Shown: one piece after another, positions 17,185 through 25,700 of the stretch
Layout: the number at the start of each line of letters is the position of its first letter
Position numbering within the stretch: position 1 is the first letter of the stretch
From: Hyphomicrobiales bacterium
GTDB taxonomy: Bacteria; Pseudomonadota; Alphaproteobacteria; Rhizobiales; Devosiaceae
Assembly (NCBI GenBank): GCA_004144345.1
Contig: SEEL01000024.1
Location: 1 to 50,055, forward strand
DNA: 50,055 nucleotides
Reading direction: 5' to 3'
The notes under the pieces: model-generated
Database searches by the model: none
Told to the model about the DNA's origin: nothing
The model's input: the letters and a program-made list of their open reading frames with translations, nothing else
Made by a program: the position numbers and the translations under genes

Positions 17185-20100
17185 GCCGTACCCTCCTCAA
17201 TCCCATGCCGGCGGCCATCACCGGGCCGCAGCAGCAGGCCTCCGACCCCAGCGGCTCGGTGTGGGTGACGGCCAATGCCGGCTCCGGCAAGACCTATGTG
17301 CTCACCAATCGCGTGCTGCGCCTGTTGCTGTCGGGCGTGGCGCCCGAGGAGATCCTCTGCCTCACCTACACCAAGGCCGCTGCCGCCGAGATGCGCGGCC
17401 GCGTCGCGGAGCGCCTCGCCCAATGGGCACTGATGCCTGACGACAAGCTGCGCGACTCGATCGAAGCCATCGAGGGCGCGCCGCCGGGCGCCGGCATGTT
17501 GCTGCGCGCACGCTCGCTTTTTGCCCATGCGCTCGAAACGCCGGGCGGGCTCAAGATCCAGACCATCCACGCCTTCTGCGAAAGCGTGCTGCACCGTTTC
17601 CCGAAGGAAGCGGGCGTGCCCTTCGACTTCACCGTCATCGAGGATTTCGAGCGCGACGCGATGCTGCTCGAAGCCCGCGAGACGGTCATCGCGGCGGGCC
17701 TGAGGCGCGGCGAGAACGCCAGTGCCGTTGAAACGCTGTTTGGTTTGCTGAGCGATTTCCAGATCGAGACCGCGGTGCGCGAGGCACTGGGGCAGCAGCG
17801 TGTGCTACGCGGCATCCTCAAGGATATTCCGCGCGCCAAGGCTGAGTTGCATCGCCGCGTCGGCAATCCGCCCAGCGTCGAGGATGCCATCGCGGCCATC
17901 GCCGATGGCTATTCGCTGACGGCCCACGACCACAATGAAATCTTCGCGCTGCTGCCGCCTGATCCCGATGGCGACGATTTCGTCGACCGGCTGTCGCGCA
18001 TCGATCCGCACCACCCGGATGTCGAGGCGCTCTACGAAGCTTTCCTCACCAAGGAATGCACGGCCCGCAAGACTTTGCTCAAGAAGGCCACGGCGCTGCT
18101 GATCCCCGATGTTGCCGAGAAGGCCATCAACGAGGCGCGGCGGCTGGAGCTCGCCCACAATGACCGCCTCAAGGCGGAACTCGTGGCACGCAGCGAAGCC
18201 ATGCTCGATATCGTCGCGGCCATCTCGGCGCATTACGAGAACGCCAAGCGCGCCCGCTCGCTGCTCGATTTCGACGATCTCGTCGAAAAGCTCGGCCAGC
18301 TGCTCGACATGCCAGGCCAGGGCGAGTGGGTGCTCTACAAGCTCGACGCCCGCATCAGCCACATCCTCGTCGATGAAGGTCAGGACACCAATCCGCAGCA
18401 ATGGGAGGTGATCCGCTCGCTCATCGCCGAGTTCTTCTTTGGCGAGAGCGCCGCGCAGCGCCCACGCACCTTGTTCGTCGTCGGCGACCAGAAGCAGTCG
18501 ATCTTCTCCTTCCAGGGTGCCGATCCGTCCGAGTTCATCAACACCGGCCGGCAGGTGGCGTTCACCGCGCGCTCGGTCGAGTTCGCCTTCAAGCCCGTAC
18601 CGCTGCGCTACAGCTTCCGCACTCTGCCCGAACTGCTCAGGGCGGTGGATTTGGTGTTCGCCCAAGGCGCGCTCGCTGATGGCGTGCTTGAGCCCGAAAT
18701 GCTGCACCACACGGCGCGCGCCGATGCCGGCGGCATGGTGACCCTCTGGCCGCCGGTCAAGCAGGAAGAGGAAGAGAGCGACCCCGACAATTGGCCCACC
18801 GAGGCGCCGCTCGAACAGACGCAGAGCGCGCCACGCCGCGTCGCCGAAAAGATCGCGCGCGAGATCAAGGGCTGGATCGATGGCGGCCGGCCGCTCGGAC
18901 CGCGCGGCAAGCCTATCACCGCCGACGATGTGCTGATCCTCGTCCAGGTGCGCAGCGTCCTCTTCCACGAGATCATCCGCGCGCTGATCCGCGCCGAAGT
19001 GCCGACCCCCGGCGCCGATCGCCTTGCCGTCACCACCCATATCGGCACGCTCGATCTGATGGCGCTGGGCGATGTGCTTTCCAACAGCGCCGACGATTTG
19101 CAATTGGCTGCTTTGCTGCGCTCGCCGCTGTTCGATGTCAGCGAGCAGGATCTGTTCGACACGGCCCAGCCGCGTGCCGATAAGCAATCGCTGTGGTCGG
19201 CGATGGAAACATCCGGCATCGCCTCGATCCAGGCGGCGCGGACGCAACTCGGCGAGTGGCGTGCGAGGCTCGATTTCGAGCGTCCGTTCGATTTCTATAG
19301 CGAAATTCTCTATCGCCATGGCGGGCTGAGGAAGTTCCGCTCGCGCTTCGGCTCCGAGATCGACGATGTCGTCGCCGAATTCCTTGAGCTGGCGCTCGCC
19401 AATGAGCAATCGTCGCAGCCCTCGCTGATCGGATTCCTCTCCGATCAGCGCTCACGCGATGTCACCATCAAGCGCGAGCTCGCCGCCGAAGGCACGGGCG
19501 TGCGGGTGATGACCGTGCATGGCGCCAAGGGCCTCGAAGCGCCCATCGTCATTCTCGCCGACGCGGCCAGCACCGAAGAGGGCCGCGACCGCCGCGCCGT
19601 GTTCCTTAACGAGATGCCGCCGCTCTTCATCCATGCGTCGAGCAAGGCCACGCATGTGCTCGAAACGCAGCCGCTGCGCCAGGACGCCGAGGCGGCGCAG
19701 AAGGCCGAATATTGGCGCAAGCTCTATGTGGCGATGACGCGCGCCGAGGACGAGCTTTACGTCACCGGCTATCTCACCAAGGCGCGCGAGGGCGCCGGCA
19801 GCTGGTACGAGGCCATCGCCAATGGCCTCCGCGACCAGTCAGAGATTGTCGCCGACGCCGACGGCAATGAGCTCGCGATGATCTTTCCGCGCGAGCGACC
19901 CGCACCGAAGCCGACGCAGCTCGCCGATCGTGCCCCTGCCGCCCGCGCCACGCTCACTCTGCCCGAACTGCCCAAGCACCAGCTGCGCCGCATCGTGCGG
20001 CCGTCGCGCGCCGCCGATGACATCGAGCCCGATCGCGCGCTCGATACCACCGCTGAGCGCCTCGGCGATCCGCGCGATCCCGAAGCCGCGCGCAAGGAGG

Positions 20101-20600
20101 GCATCGCGCTCCATGCGCTGCTGCAGCATCTGGCGCGGATCGAGCCGGCACATTGGGATGCGGTTGCCGCCAAGGCGTTGCCGGTGCTGCTGCCCGACTC
20201 GCCGGCGCATGCGGCGCTCTTGGCAAAAGCCCGTTCCATTCTCACCCGGCCCGAGCTTGCCGAACTCTTCGGCCCCGCCTCGCGCGGCGAGGTGCCGATC
20301 CTCGCGCAGGCCAGGCGCAAAGGCGCGCCGATCACGCTTGCGGGACGCATCGACCGGCTGGTGGTGAAACCGCATTCGGTGCTGATCGTTGACTACAAAT
20401 CGGACGCGCGCGCGCCCCAGAACGACACTGATGTGCCCCCTGCCTATGTCACCCAGCTCGGCCTCTATGCACTGGTTGCACGGCAGCTCTTCCCGGGGCA
20501 TTCTGTGGAGGCAGCCATCCTGTGGACGTCTTTGGAATCATTGATGAATCTTCCGGCGGAGAAGCTGCGTCACGCCGTGGTGGATTTCACCATGGGGTGA
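17181..20600 (+). CDS. addA: AddA, UvrD-type helicase/nuclease subunit of AddAB
   Basis: A 1139-residue superfamily 1A helicase with a nuclease domain. It has Walker A in VTANAGSGKTYVLTNRVLR (about residues 29-47), LCLTYTKAAAAEM (motif Ia), VDEGQDTNPQQWE (motif II) and VGDQKQSIFSFQGADP (motif III). MTVHGAKGLEAP and YVAMTRAEDELYV (motifs V and VI) follow, and a C-terminal PD-(D/E)XK site LIVDYKSDA. The ATG overlaps the addB stop (ATGA), so AddA and AddB are made together. It processes broken DNA ends for RecA loading. trxA follows after 92 bp with its own candidate promoter. Confidence 0.95.
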   Translation: MSRTLLNPMPAAITGPQQQASDPSGSVWVTANAGSGKTYVLTNRVLRLLLSGVAPEEILCLTYTKAAAAEMRGRVAERLAQWALMPDDKLRDSIEAIEGAPPGAGMLLRARSLFAHALETPGGLKIQTIHAFCESVLHRFPKEAGVPFDFTVIEDFERDAMLLEARETVIAAGLRRGENASAVETLFGLLSDFQIETAVREALGQQRVLRGILKDIPRAKAELHRRVGNPPSVEDAIAAIADGYSLTAHDHNEIFALLPPDPDGDDFVDRLSRIDPHHPDVEALYEAFLTKECTARKTLLKKATALLIPDVAEKAINEARRLELAHNDRLKAELVARSEAMLDIVAAISAHYENAKRARSLLDFDDLVEKLGQLLDMPGQGEWVLYKLDARISHILVDEGQDTNPQQWEVIRSLIAEFFFGESAAQRPRTLFVVGDQKQSIFSFQGADPSEFINTGRQVAFTARSVEFAFKPVPLRYSFRTLPELLRAVDLVFAQGALADGVLEPEMLHHTARADAGGMVTLWPPVKQEEEESDPDNWPTEAPLEQTQSAPRRVAEKIAREIKGWIDGGRPLGPRGKPITADDVLILVQVRSVLFHEIIRALIRAEVPTPGADRLAVTTHIGTLDLMALGDVLSNSADDLQLAALLRSPLFDVSEQDLFDTAQPRADKQSLWSAMETSGIASIQAARTQLGEWRARLDFERPFDFYSEILYRHGGLRKFRSRFGSEIDDVVAEFLELALANEQSSQPSLIGFLSDQRSRDVTIKRELAAEGTGVRVMTVHGAKGLEAPIVILADAASTEEGRDRRAVFLNEMPPLFIHASSKATHVLETQPLRQDAEAAQKAEYWRKLYVAMTRAEDELYVTGYLTKAREGAGSWYEAIANGLRDQSEIVADADGNELAMIFPRERPAPKPTQLADRAPAARATLTLPELPKHQLRRIVRPSRAADDIEPDRALDTTAERLGDPRDPEAARKEGIALHALLQHLARIEPAHWDAVAAKALPVLLPDSPAHAALLAKARSILTRPELAELFGPASRGEVPILAQARRKGAPITLAGRIDRLVVKPHSVLIVDYKSDARAPQNDTDVPPAYVTQLGLYALVARQLFPGHSVEAAILWTSLESLMNLPAEKLRHAVVDFTMG

Positions 20601-20606
20601 TAAGGA

Positions 20607-20635
20607 TTGAAGCGTCGCTGGACTCTTCCTAGCTT
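20607..20635 (+). promoter_or_regulatory. Candidate sigma-70 promoter of trxA
   Basis: TTGAAG (20607-20612), a 17-bp spacer and TAGCTT (20630-20635) lie 57 bp before the trxA ATG. Spacing is right; the hexamers are imperfect. Confidence 0.4.
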
Positions 20636-20692
20636 TTGGATCAAACAACGCGCCGCTTCGTTAGTAGGCGATATCCCAAAGGGAATTCCTCA

Positions 20693-21016
20693 ATGACCAA
20701 CCACGTTTCCGACGCCAATTTTGGCGAGGAAGTACTTTCGTCCAAAGAGCCGGTGCTCGTCGATTTCTGGGCTGAATGGTGTGGCCCGTGCCGCGCTATT
20801 GCTCCCGTGCTCGAAGAGCTCTCGGCTGAACTCCAGGGCAAGGTGAAGATCGTCAAGCTCAACGTCGACGAGAATCCCTCGACCACTGTGAAGTATGGCG
20901 TCCGTTCGATCCCGACGATGATCCTCTACAAGAACGGCGAAGCCGTCGACATGAAGATCGGCGCGGGTACCCCGAAGGCCGGCCTCAGCAAGTGGCTCGA
21001 GAGCTACGCCGCGTAA
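20693..21016 (+). CDS. trxA: Thioredoxin 1
   Basis: A general cytoplasmic dithiol reductant. The 107-residue protein has the canonical active site [18 protein letters not shown] (Cys-Gly-Pro-Cys near residue 30), the cis-Pro in [13 protein letters not shown] and the usual C-terminal helix. The ATG is chosen because AAAGGGAAT precedes it; the frame is open from 20636. The addA-trxA neighbourhood is conserved in rhizobia. A strong terminator follows (21043-21075), isolating it from the second thioredoxin gene 150 bp downstream. Confidence 0.95.
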   Translation: MTNHVSDANFGEEVLSSKEPVLVDFWAEWCGPCRAIAPVLEELSAELQGKVKIVKLNVDENPSTTVKYGVRSIPTMILYKNGEAVDMKIGAGTPKAGLSKWLESYAA

Positions 21017-21042
21017 GCGACAAGAATTCTGTAGGCAATCAG

Positions 21043-21075
21043 AAACGCCGCTGGGTCCTCCCCGGCGGCGTTTTT
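21043..21075 (+). terminator. Rho-independent terminator of trxA
   Basis: The hairpin arms AACGCCGC and GCGGCGTT are followed by TTTTTG, about 28 bp after the trxA stop. Confidence 0.8.
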
Positions 21076-21163
21076 GTTGCGCACGGCATGGTGAGCAAAC
21101 CATGCCTTTCCAGCCCGTCCGACTCACCCTAGCCTTCATCGGCTAATACCGATGGAGGTCGTC

Positions 21164-21484
21164 TTGGGCATGCAGGTCAATGACAGCAATTTCAGCGCCG
21201 AAGTGCTCAGCGCCAATGAACCCGTGCTGGTCGATTTCTGGGCCGAATGGTGCCCGCCCTGCAAGGCCATGGACCCCATCCTCGATGACCTCTCGGTCGA
21301 ACTCGCGGGCAAGGTGAAGATCGTCAAGCTCGACGTCGAGACCAATCCGGGCATCGTCACGCAGTACAATGTGCGGGCCATGCCGACGCTGATCGTGTTC
21401 AAGGGCGGCGAGCCGGTGGACATGAAGGTCGGCGCCGGCCAGTCGCGCGCGCAGCTGATCAAATGGCTCGACATGCATGCCTGA
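21164..21484 (+). CDS. Second thioredoxin, with a CPPC active site
   Basis: A thioredoxin-fold protein of about 106 residues, similar to the neighbouring trxA product along its length ([26 protein letters not shown]). The redox site is Cys-Pro-Pro-Cys instead of Cys-Gly-Pro-Cys. The residue between the cysteines tunes redox potential and pKa, so the two proteins probably differ in partners or in oxidising strength. Start: GGAGG (21154-21158) is 5 nt before TTG 21164 and 11 nt before ATG 21170; ATG 21152 overlaps that sequence and is unlikely. It is separated from trxA by a terminator. The copy looks like a tandem duplication that diverged. No export signal is seen, so it is cytoplasmic. Confidence 0.88.
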   Translation: MGMQVNDSNFSAEVLSANEPVLVDFWAEWCPPCKAMDPILDDLSVELAGKVKIVKLDVETNPGIVTQYNVRAMPTLIVFKGGEPVDMKVGAGQSRAQLIKWLDMHA

Positions 21485-21492
21485 AGCGGTTT

Positions 21493-21508
21493 GACCGCCG
21501 CGGCGGTC
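21493..21508. repeat. 16-bp GC palindrome after the second thioredoxin gene
   Basis: GACCGCCGCGGCGGTC is perfectly self-complementary and lies 8 bp beyond the stop. It may form part of a transcription end or an operator for the M24 peptidase gene, whose ATG is 44 bp further on. There is no T-run. Confidence 0.4.
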
Positions 21509-21551
21509 GGGTGTAGCTCAGCCGCACACCAGCTCTTTCCGGGAACAGCTC

Positions 21552-22643
21552 ATGTCCAGCCGTCTTGCACGCGTCCAGGCCCGTATGGCCGAGACCGCCA
21601 CCGACCTGATCGTGGTCGGCCCCTCGAGCCATCTGGTGTGGCTGCTCGGCATGTCGCCGCATGGCGACGAGCGGCCGGTGATGCTGATCGCGACGCCGAC
21701 CAAGGCGGGCATCCTGATGCCGGCGCTCAATGCCGACAGCCAGCGCGGCTATACCGACCTGCCCTTCTATAGCTGGGCCGATGCCGAGGGCCCCGACATG
21801 GCGCTCGCCAAGCTGCTCGCCGATCTGGGCGCCAATGGCAGCGGCCTCCGCGTGGCGCTCGACGAGAGCATGCGCGCCGATTTCGCGCTGCTGCTGCTTG
21901 GTGCTCTCAAGGCACCCCGGCACACCTTCCTCACCGAGACGCTGGGCCATCTGCGCGCCCAGAAGGATCAGCAGGAATTCGCGCTGCTCAAGGCCGCCGC
22001 CGGCATCGACGATCAGGCCATGGCCGCCGCCTTCGCCCATGCCAAGCCCGGCATGACCGAGCTTGAGCTCGACGGCTTCATTCGCGATTTCTTCCGCTCA
22101 AAGGGCGCGCGGCCGGAATTTTCCCTCGTCTGCTTCGGCGAGAACGGCGCCTTCCCGCACCATCATTCGGGCGAGCGCGTGCTCAAGGAAGATGACGCGA
22201 TCCTCATCGATATCGGTTGCCGCAAGGATGGCTATCCCTCCGACATGACGCGCGTCGGCAGCATCGGGCGGAAGCCGGCCGATTTCGACAAGGTCCATGC
22301 CGTGCTCGAACAGGCGGTGCGCGCTGCCGTCGCCGCGGCGAAGCCCGGCGTGCTCGCCAAGACCGTCGATGCCGCCGCGCGCGATGTCATCACCGCCGCC
22401 GGCTACGGCCCGAACTTCCTCCACCGCACCGGCCACGGCCTCGGCATCGATGTGCATGAGCCGCCCTACATCACCGCCACCAGCGAGACGGTGCTCGAGG
22501 CGGGCAATGTGTTCTCGATCGAGCCCGGCATCTATCTCAGCGGCCGGTTCGGCATCCGCCTCGAAGAGATCGTCTTCCTCGGCAAGGACGGCGCAGTCAT
22601 CCTCTCTGAATTGCCGCGTACCGCCTTCGTCGCCGGAGCCTAG
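21552..22643 (+). CDS. M24-family Xaa-Pro aminopeptidase-like protein
   Basis: A 363-residue metallopeptidase with a creatinase-like N-terminal domain and a pita-bread catalytic domain. Metal ligands are visible in LIDIGCRKDGYPSDMTR (two Asp), RTGHGLGIDVHEPP (His), FSIEPGIYL (Glu) and GIRLEEIVFL (Glu). The substrate-binding FPHHHSGE stretch is also present. Likely substrates are dipeptides or oligopeptides with penultimate Pro; related M24 members act on creatine or other amides, so Xaa-Pro specificity is probable but not proven. GGGAACAGCTC lies just before the ATG. It is followed after 49 bp by the GH3 gene on the same strand. Confidence 0.9.
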   Translation: MSSRLARVQARMAETATDLIVVGPSSHLVWLLGMSPHGDERPVMLIATPTKAGILMPALNADSQRGYTDLPFYSWADAEGPDMALAKLLADLGANGSGLRVALDESMRADFALLLLGALKAPRHTFLTETLGHLRAQKDQQEFALLKAAAGIDDQAMAAAFAHAKPGMTELELDGFIRDFFRSKGARPEFSLVCFGENGAFPHHHSGERVLKEDDAILIDIGCRKDGYPSDMTRVGSIGRKPADFDKVHAVLEQAVRAAVAAAKPGVLAKTVDAAARDVITAAGYGPNFLHRTGHGLGIDVHEPPYITATSETVLEAGNVFSIEPGIYLSGRFGIRLEEIVFLGKDGAVILSELPRTAFVAGA

Positions 22644-22665
22644 CCCCGGTCGCGGAAACCGTTCT

Positions 22666-22690
22666 ACACTCCTCCAAAAAAGGGGAGTGT
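22666..22690 (+). promoter_or_regulatory. Hairpin that sequesters the GH3 ribosome-binding site
   Basis: The arm ACACTCCTC (22666-22674) can pair with GGGGAGTGT (22682-22690), giving a 9-bp stem with one U-G pair and a 7-nt A-rich loop. The 3' arm contains the GGGGAG Shine-Dalgarno sequence of the next gene, whose ATG is at 22693. Pairing is seen directly; a role in translational control or temperature sensing is inferred. Confidence 0.55.
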
Positions 22691-22692
22691 TC

Positions 22693-24345
22693 ATGCGTGA
22701 CGACCAGTTTGCGGCCAAGCCGTTCAATCTCGATACGGCGTCGATCGCCTGGGTCAGGGCCACGCTGGCGCGACTGACGCCGGACGAGAAGATCCGGCAG
22801 TTGTTCAATCTGCGGCTGCGCGGCAACGACGCCGCTTCCTATGCCCCGGCGCGCGATTTCCGCCCGGGCGGCATCACCGTGACGGCGGGGGACGACTGGC
22901 CCGCGCAACGCGCCATGGTCGCCGAATTCAACGCCACTGCGCCGGTGCCGCTGCTCGTTTCGTCCGACCTCGAGGGCAGCCGGATGAGCATTCCCGGCGG
23001 CGGCGAATATCCCAATCCGCTGGCGCTTGCCGCGGTCGATGATGTCGCCCTCACCGCGGCCGTGTCCGAAGCGATGGCGCTCGAAGCCAATCAGGTCGGC
23101 GTCAACTGGTCGTTCACCCCGGTGCTCGACATCAATGCCAAATTCAAGAGCGCGATCGTTGCGACGCGCGGCTTCGGCAGCAATGTCGAGACAATCGAGA
23201 AACATGCCGTGGCGCAGATGCGCGCCTTCCAGAAGCATGGCGTCGCCTCCGCCATCAAGCACTGGCCCGGCGAGGGCTTTGACGATCGCGACCAGCATCT
23301 CGTCACCACCGTCAATCCGCTCAGCATGGAGGAGTGGGAGGCGCATTTTGGCCGGCTCTATCGCGCCGCCATCGAGGCCGGCGCGCTCAGCGTCATGGCC
23401 GGCCACATCGCGCTACCGTCCTATGTGCGGGCCAGCATGTCCGACGCCGGCGTCGAGGCCTATCGTCCGGCCTCGATCAGCCGCCTCCTCACGCACAATC
23501 TGCTGCGTGAAAAACTCGGCTTCAACGGTCTCGTCGTCTCCGATGCCACCGGCATGGCCGGCCTCAAGTCCTGGTCGCCCCGCGCCGACTATCTGCCCGA
23601 ACTGATCAATGCCGGCTGCGACGTGATCCTCTTCGCCGACAATGCCGATCTCGACTACAGCTTCATCGCCGCCGCGCTCGACGATGGCCGTCTGAGCTGG
23701 TCGCGCGTCGATGACGCGATAATGCGGCAGCTGGCGCTGAAGGCCGCGCTCGGTCTCCACAAGCCGGCCAAACCCCTGCCCGCCTACGACGCCGCGGCCA
23801 GCAAGCGCATTGCTGACGAGGCAACGCGCCGCGCCCCGACGCTCGTCAAGGACACGCAGTCGCTGCTGCCGCTCAGCCCGCACAAGCACAAGCGCGTGCT
23901 GGTGTTTTCGACCGGCATCGTCTTCCCCTTCATCCCGCACCCGCTGCCGTTCGCGCTGCCCGACATGCTCAGGGACAAGGGTTTTGACGTCACTATGGCG
24001 CAGCCCGGCTCATGGGTGAACCCGAAGGATTACGACCTCATCCTCTACCTCTTCGGTGAGGAGACACTGCTGACGCGCGGCCACATCTTCCTCGACTGGC
24101 TGCGGCTCAATGGCGATTTCATCACCGCCATGCAGCGCTACTGGACCGACGTTCCAACGCTGCTGATCTCGTTCGGCTATCCGTATTATCTCTACGACGC
24201 ACCGCGCGCGCCCACCTACATCAACACCTACGCCACCACCGATGCGATGCAGCGGGCCGTGGTCGAGGCGTTGCTCGGCAATGCGAAATGGAACCGCAAC
24301 TCCCCGGTCGATCCGTTCGCGGGGGATGAGCAGGCGAAGTACTAG
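22693..24345 (+). CDS. GH3-family glycoside hydrolase, beta-N-acetylhexosaminidase-like
   Basis: A 550-residue GH3 enzyme. The TIM-barrel domain (about residues 20-340) contains PLLVSSDLEGSRMS, IKHWPGEGFDDRDQH, where NagZ enzymes read KHFPGHG...DSH, and GLVVSDATGMAG with the presumed catalytic Asp. About 170 residues of C-terminal domain (from KRVLVFSTG) follow, rather than the usual NagZ end. The likely substrate is an N-acetyl-hexosaminide, for example a cell-wall muropeptide or chitin oligomer. There is no signal peptide, so it is cytoplasmic or needs another route. ATG 22693 follows the hairpin-buried GGGGAG. Its TAG stop is shared within a CTAG with the convergent folC. Confidence 0.82.
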   Translation: MRDDQFAAKPFNLDTASIAWVRATLARLTPDEKIRQLFNLRLRGNDAASYAPARDFRPGGITVTAGDDWPAQRAMVAEFNATAPVPLLVSSDLEGSRMSIPGGGEYPNPLALAAVDDVALTAAVSEAMALEANQVGVNWSFTPVLDINAKFKSAIVATRGFGSNVETIEKHAVAQMRAFQKHGVASAIKHWPGEGFDDRDQHLVTTVNPLSMEEWEAHFGRLYRAAIEAGALSVMAGHIALPSYVRASMSDAGVEAYRPASISRLLTHNLLREKLGFNGLVVSDATGMAGLKSWSPRADYLPELINAGCDVILFADNADLDYSFIAAALDDGRLSWSRVDDAIMRQLALKAALGLHKPAKPLPAYDAAASKRIADEATRRAPTLVKDTQSLLPLSPHKHKRVLVFSTGIVFPFIPHPLPFALPDMLRDKGFDVTMAQPGSWVNPKDYDLILYLFGEETLLTRGHIFLDWLRLNGDFITAMQRYWTDVPTLLISFGYPYYLYDAPRAPTYINTYATTDAMQRAVVEALLGNAKWNRNSPVDPFAGDEQAKY

Positions 24346-25634
24346 TCCGGCGGCGTGCCGTTCTTGTCGAGCGCGTAGCCGCCGAGATAAAGCGAGCCGC
24401 AGATGACGACGCGGGCGCCGTCCACTTTGGCGGCCGCGTCGAGCGCCGGGCCGAGGGCGCGACAGGCCTTGGCATCGAACCCGGCGCGCTGCGCCTCGGC
24501 GGCGATGTAGCCGGCCTTGTGCGCGTTGATCTCGCCGGGGATGCTCAGCGTCAGCACTTTCGGATTGAGCGCGCGGAACGGTTCGAGGAAATCGGCGGGC
24601 TCGCGCGTGTTCATCATGCCGAGGAGCAGCACCAGCGGCTTCGGCCGGGCGGCGTTCATTTCCTCGAGCGAGCGCGCCAGCGCCGCGGCGCCATGCGCAT
24701 TATGCGCGCCATCGAGCCACAGCTCCGATGCGGCCGGCAGCTGGTCGCGCAGTCTGCCCTTGAGCGGCTGGATGCGGCCGGGCCAGACGACCTTGCGCAG
24801 CCCTTCGGCGATCTGCTTGTCGCTCACCGGCAACTTGAAATGCCGCACCGCAGCAATCGCCAGCGCCGCATTGTCGAACTGGTGATGCCCCACCAGCGCC
24901 GGCGTCGGCAGATCGAGCAGCCCGTCCTCGTCCTGGTAGATCAGCCGGCCATCCTGCGCGTAGCCATCATAGTCGCGGCCCTGCACGAACGGCTCGACCT
25001 TGAGCCTGGCCGCCGCGCGCTCGATCGCCGCGAGGCCCTCGTCGCGCTGCCGGCCGATCACCGCCGGGGCGCCGCGCTTCAGAATGCCCGCCTTGTGCGA
25101 AGCGATCTCGGCCACGGTGTAGCCGAGCCATTTCTGGTGATCGAAATCGACCGGCGTGATGATCGTGCCGAGCGGATGGTCGATGACATTGGTCGAATCG
25201 AAGTCGCCACCCAGCCCCACTTCGAGCAGCAGGTAATCCGCCGGCGTTTCGGCAAACAGCTTTAGCGCCGCCGACGTGGTGATCTCGAACTGCGTGATCG
25301 GGGTGCCGGCATTGATGCGCTCGACCTCTTCCAGCGCATCATTGATGCGCCGCGTCGACACCAGCTCTCCGGCGAGGCGGATGCGCTCGTTGAAGCGCAC
25401 CAGATGCGGCGAGGTATAGACATGCACGCGCTTGCCCGCCGCTTCCAGCATGGCGCGGAGGTAGGCGATGGTCGAGCCCTTGGCATTGGTGCCGGCGACG
25501 TGAATCACCGGCGGCAGATGCTGTTCGGGGTTGCCGAGCTTGTCCAACAGGAGGCGCTCGCGCGCCAGATCGAGATCCATGAATCTCGGATAGAGCGCCA
25601 TCAGGCGCTTCAGGATCGCATCGGTGCGGGACAT
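24342..25634 (-). CDS. folC: Folylpolyglutamate synthase/dihydrofolate synthase
   Basis: Adds glutamate to dihydropteroate and lengthens folate glutamate tails. The 430-residue ligase of the Mur family has the ATP loop HVAGTNAKGSTIAYL (G48-S54), LEVGLGGDFDSTN, HHQFDNAALAIAA and LWLDGAHNAHG. The substrate-binding FDHQKWLG is in the expected place. ATG 25634 is used. It ends in the CTAG that it shares with the GH3 gene. accD lies 66 bp upstream on the same strand, matching the trpA-accD-folC order of rhizobia. A REP-like hairpin sits between accD and folC. Confidence 0.95.
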   Translation of the reverse strand: MSRTDAILKRLMALYPRFMDLDLARERLLLDKLGNPEQHLPPVIHVAGTNAKGSTIAYLRAMLEAAGKRVHVYTSPHLVRFNERIRLAGELVSTRRINDALEEVERINAGTPITQFEITTSAALKLFAETPADYLLLEVGLGGDFDSTNVIDHPLGTIITPVDFDHQKWLGYTVAEIASHKAGILKRGAPAVIGRQRDEGLAAIERAAARLKVEPFVQGRDYDGYAQDGRLIYQDEDGLLDLPTPALVGHHQFDNAALAIAAVRHFKLPVSDKQIAEGLRKVVWPGRIQPLKGRLRDQLPAASELWLDGAHNAHGAAALARSLEEMNAARPKPLVLLLGMMNTREPADFLEPFRALNPKVLTLSIPGEINAHKAGYIAAEAQRAGFDAKACRALGPALDAAAKVDGARVVICGSLYLGGYALDKNGTPPD

Positions 25635-25659
25635 GACGCTAGACTGCCAGAAACCTCGG

Positions 25660-25686
25660 CTCGCCCCCGCATAGGCGGGAATGAGC
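25660..25686. repeat. REP-like inverted repeat between accD and folC
   Basis: CCCCGCATAGGCGGGAATGA resembles the widespread CCCGC...GCGGGAATGA intergenic palindromes. CCCGC and GCGGG form the arms. It may stabilise or end the transcript between accD and folC. Confidence 0.4.
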
Positions 25687-25700
25687 GCACGATAAAGAGC

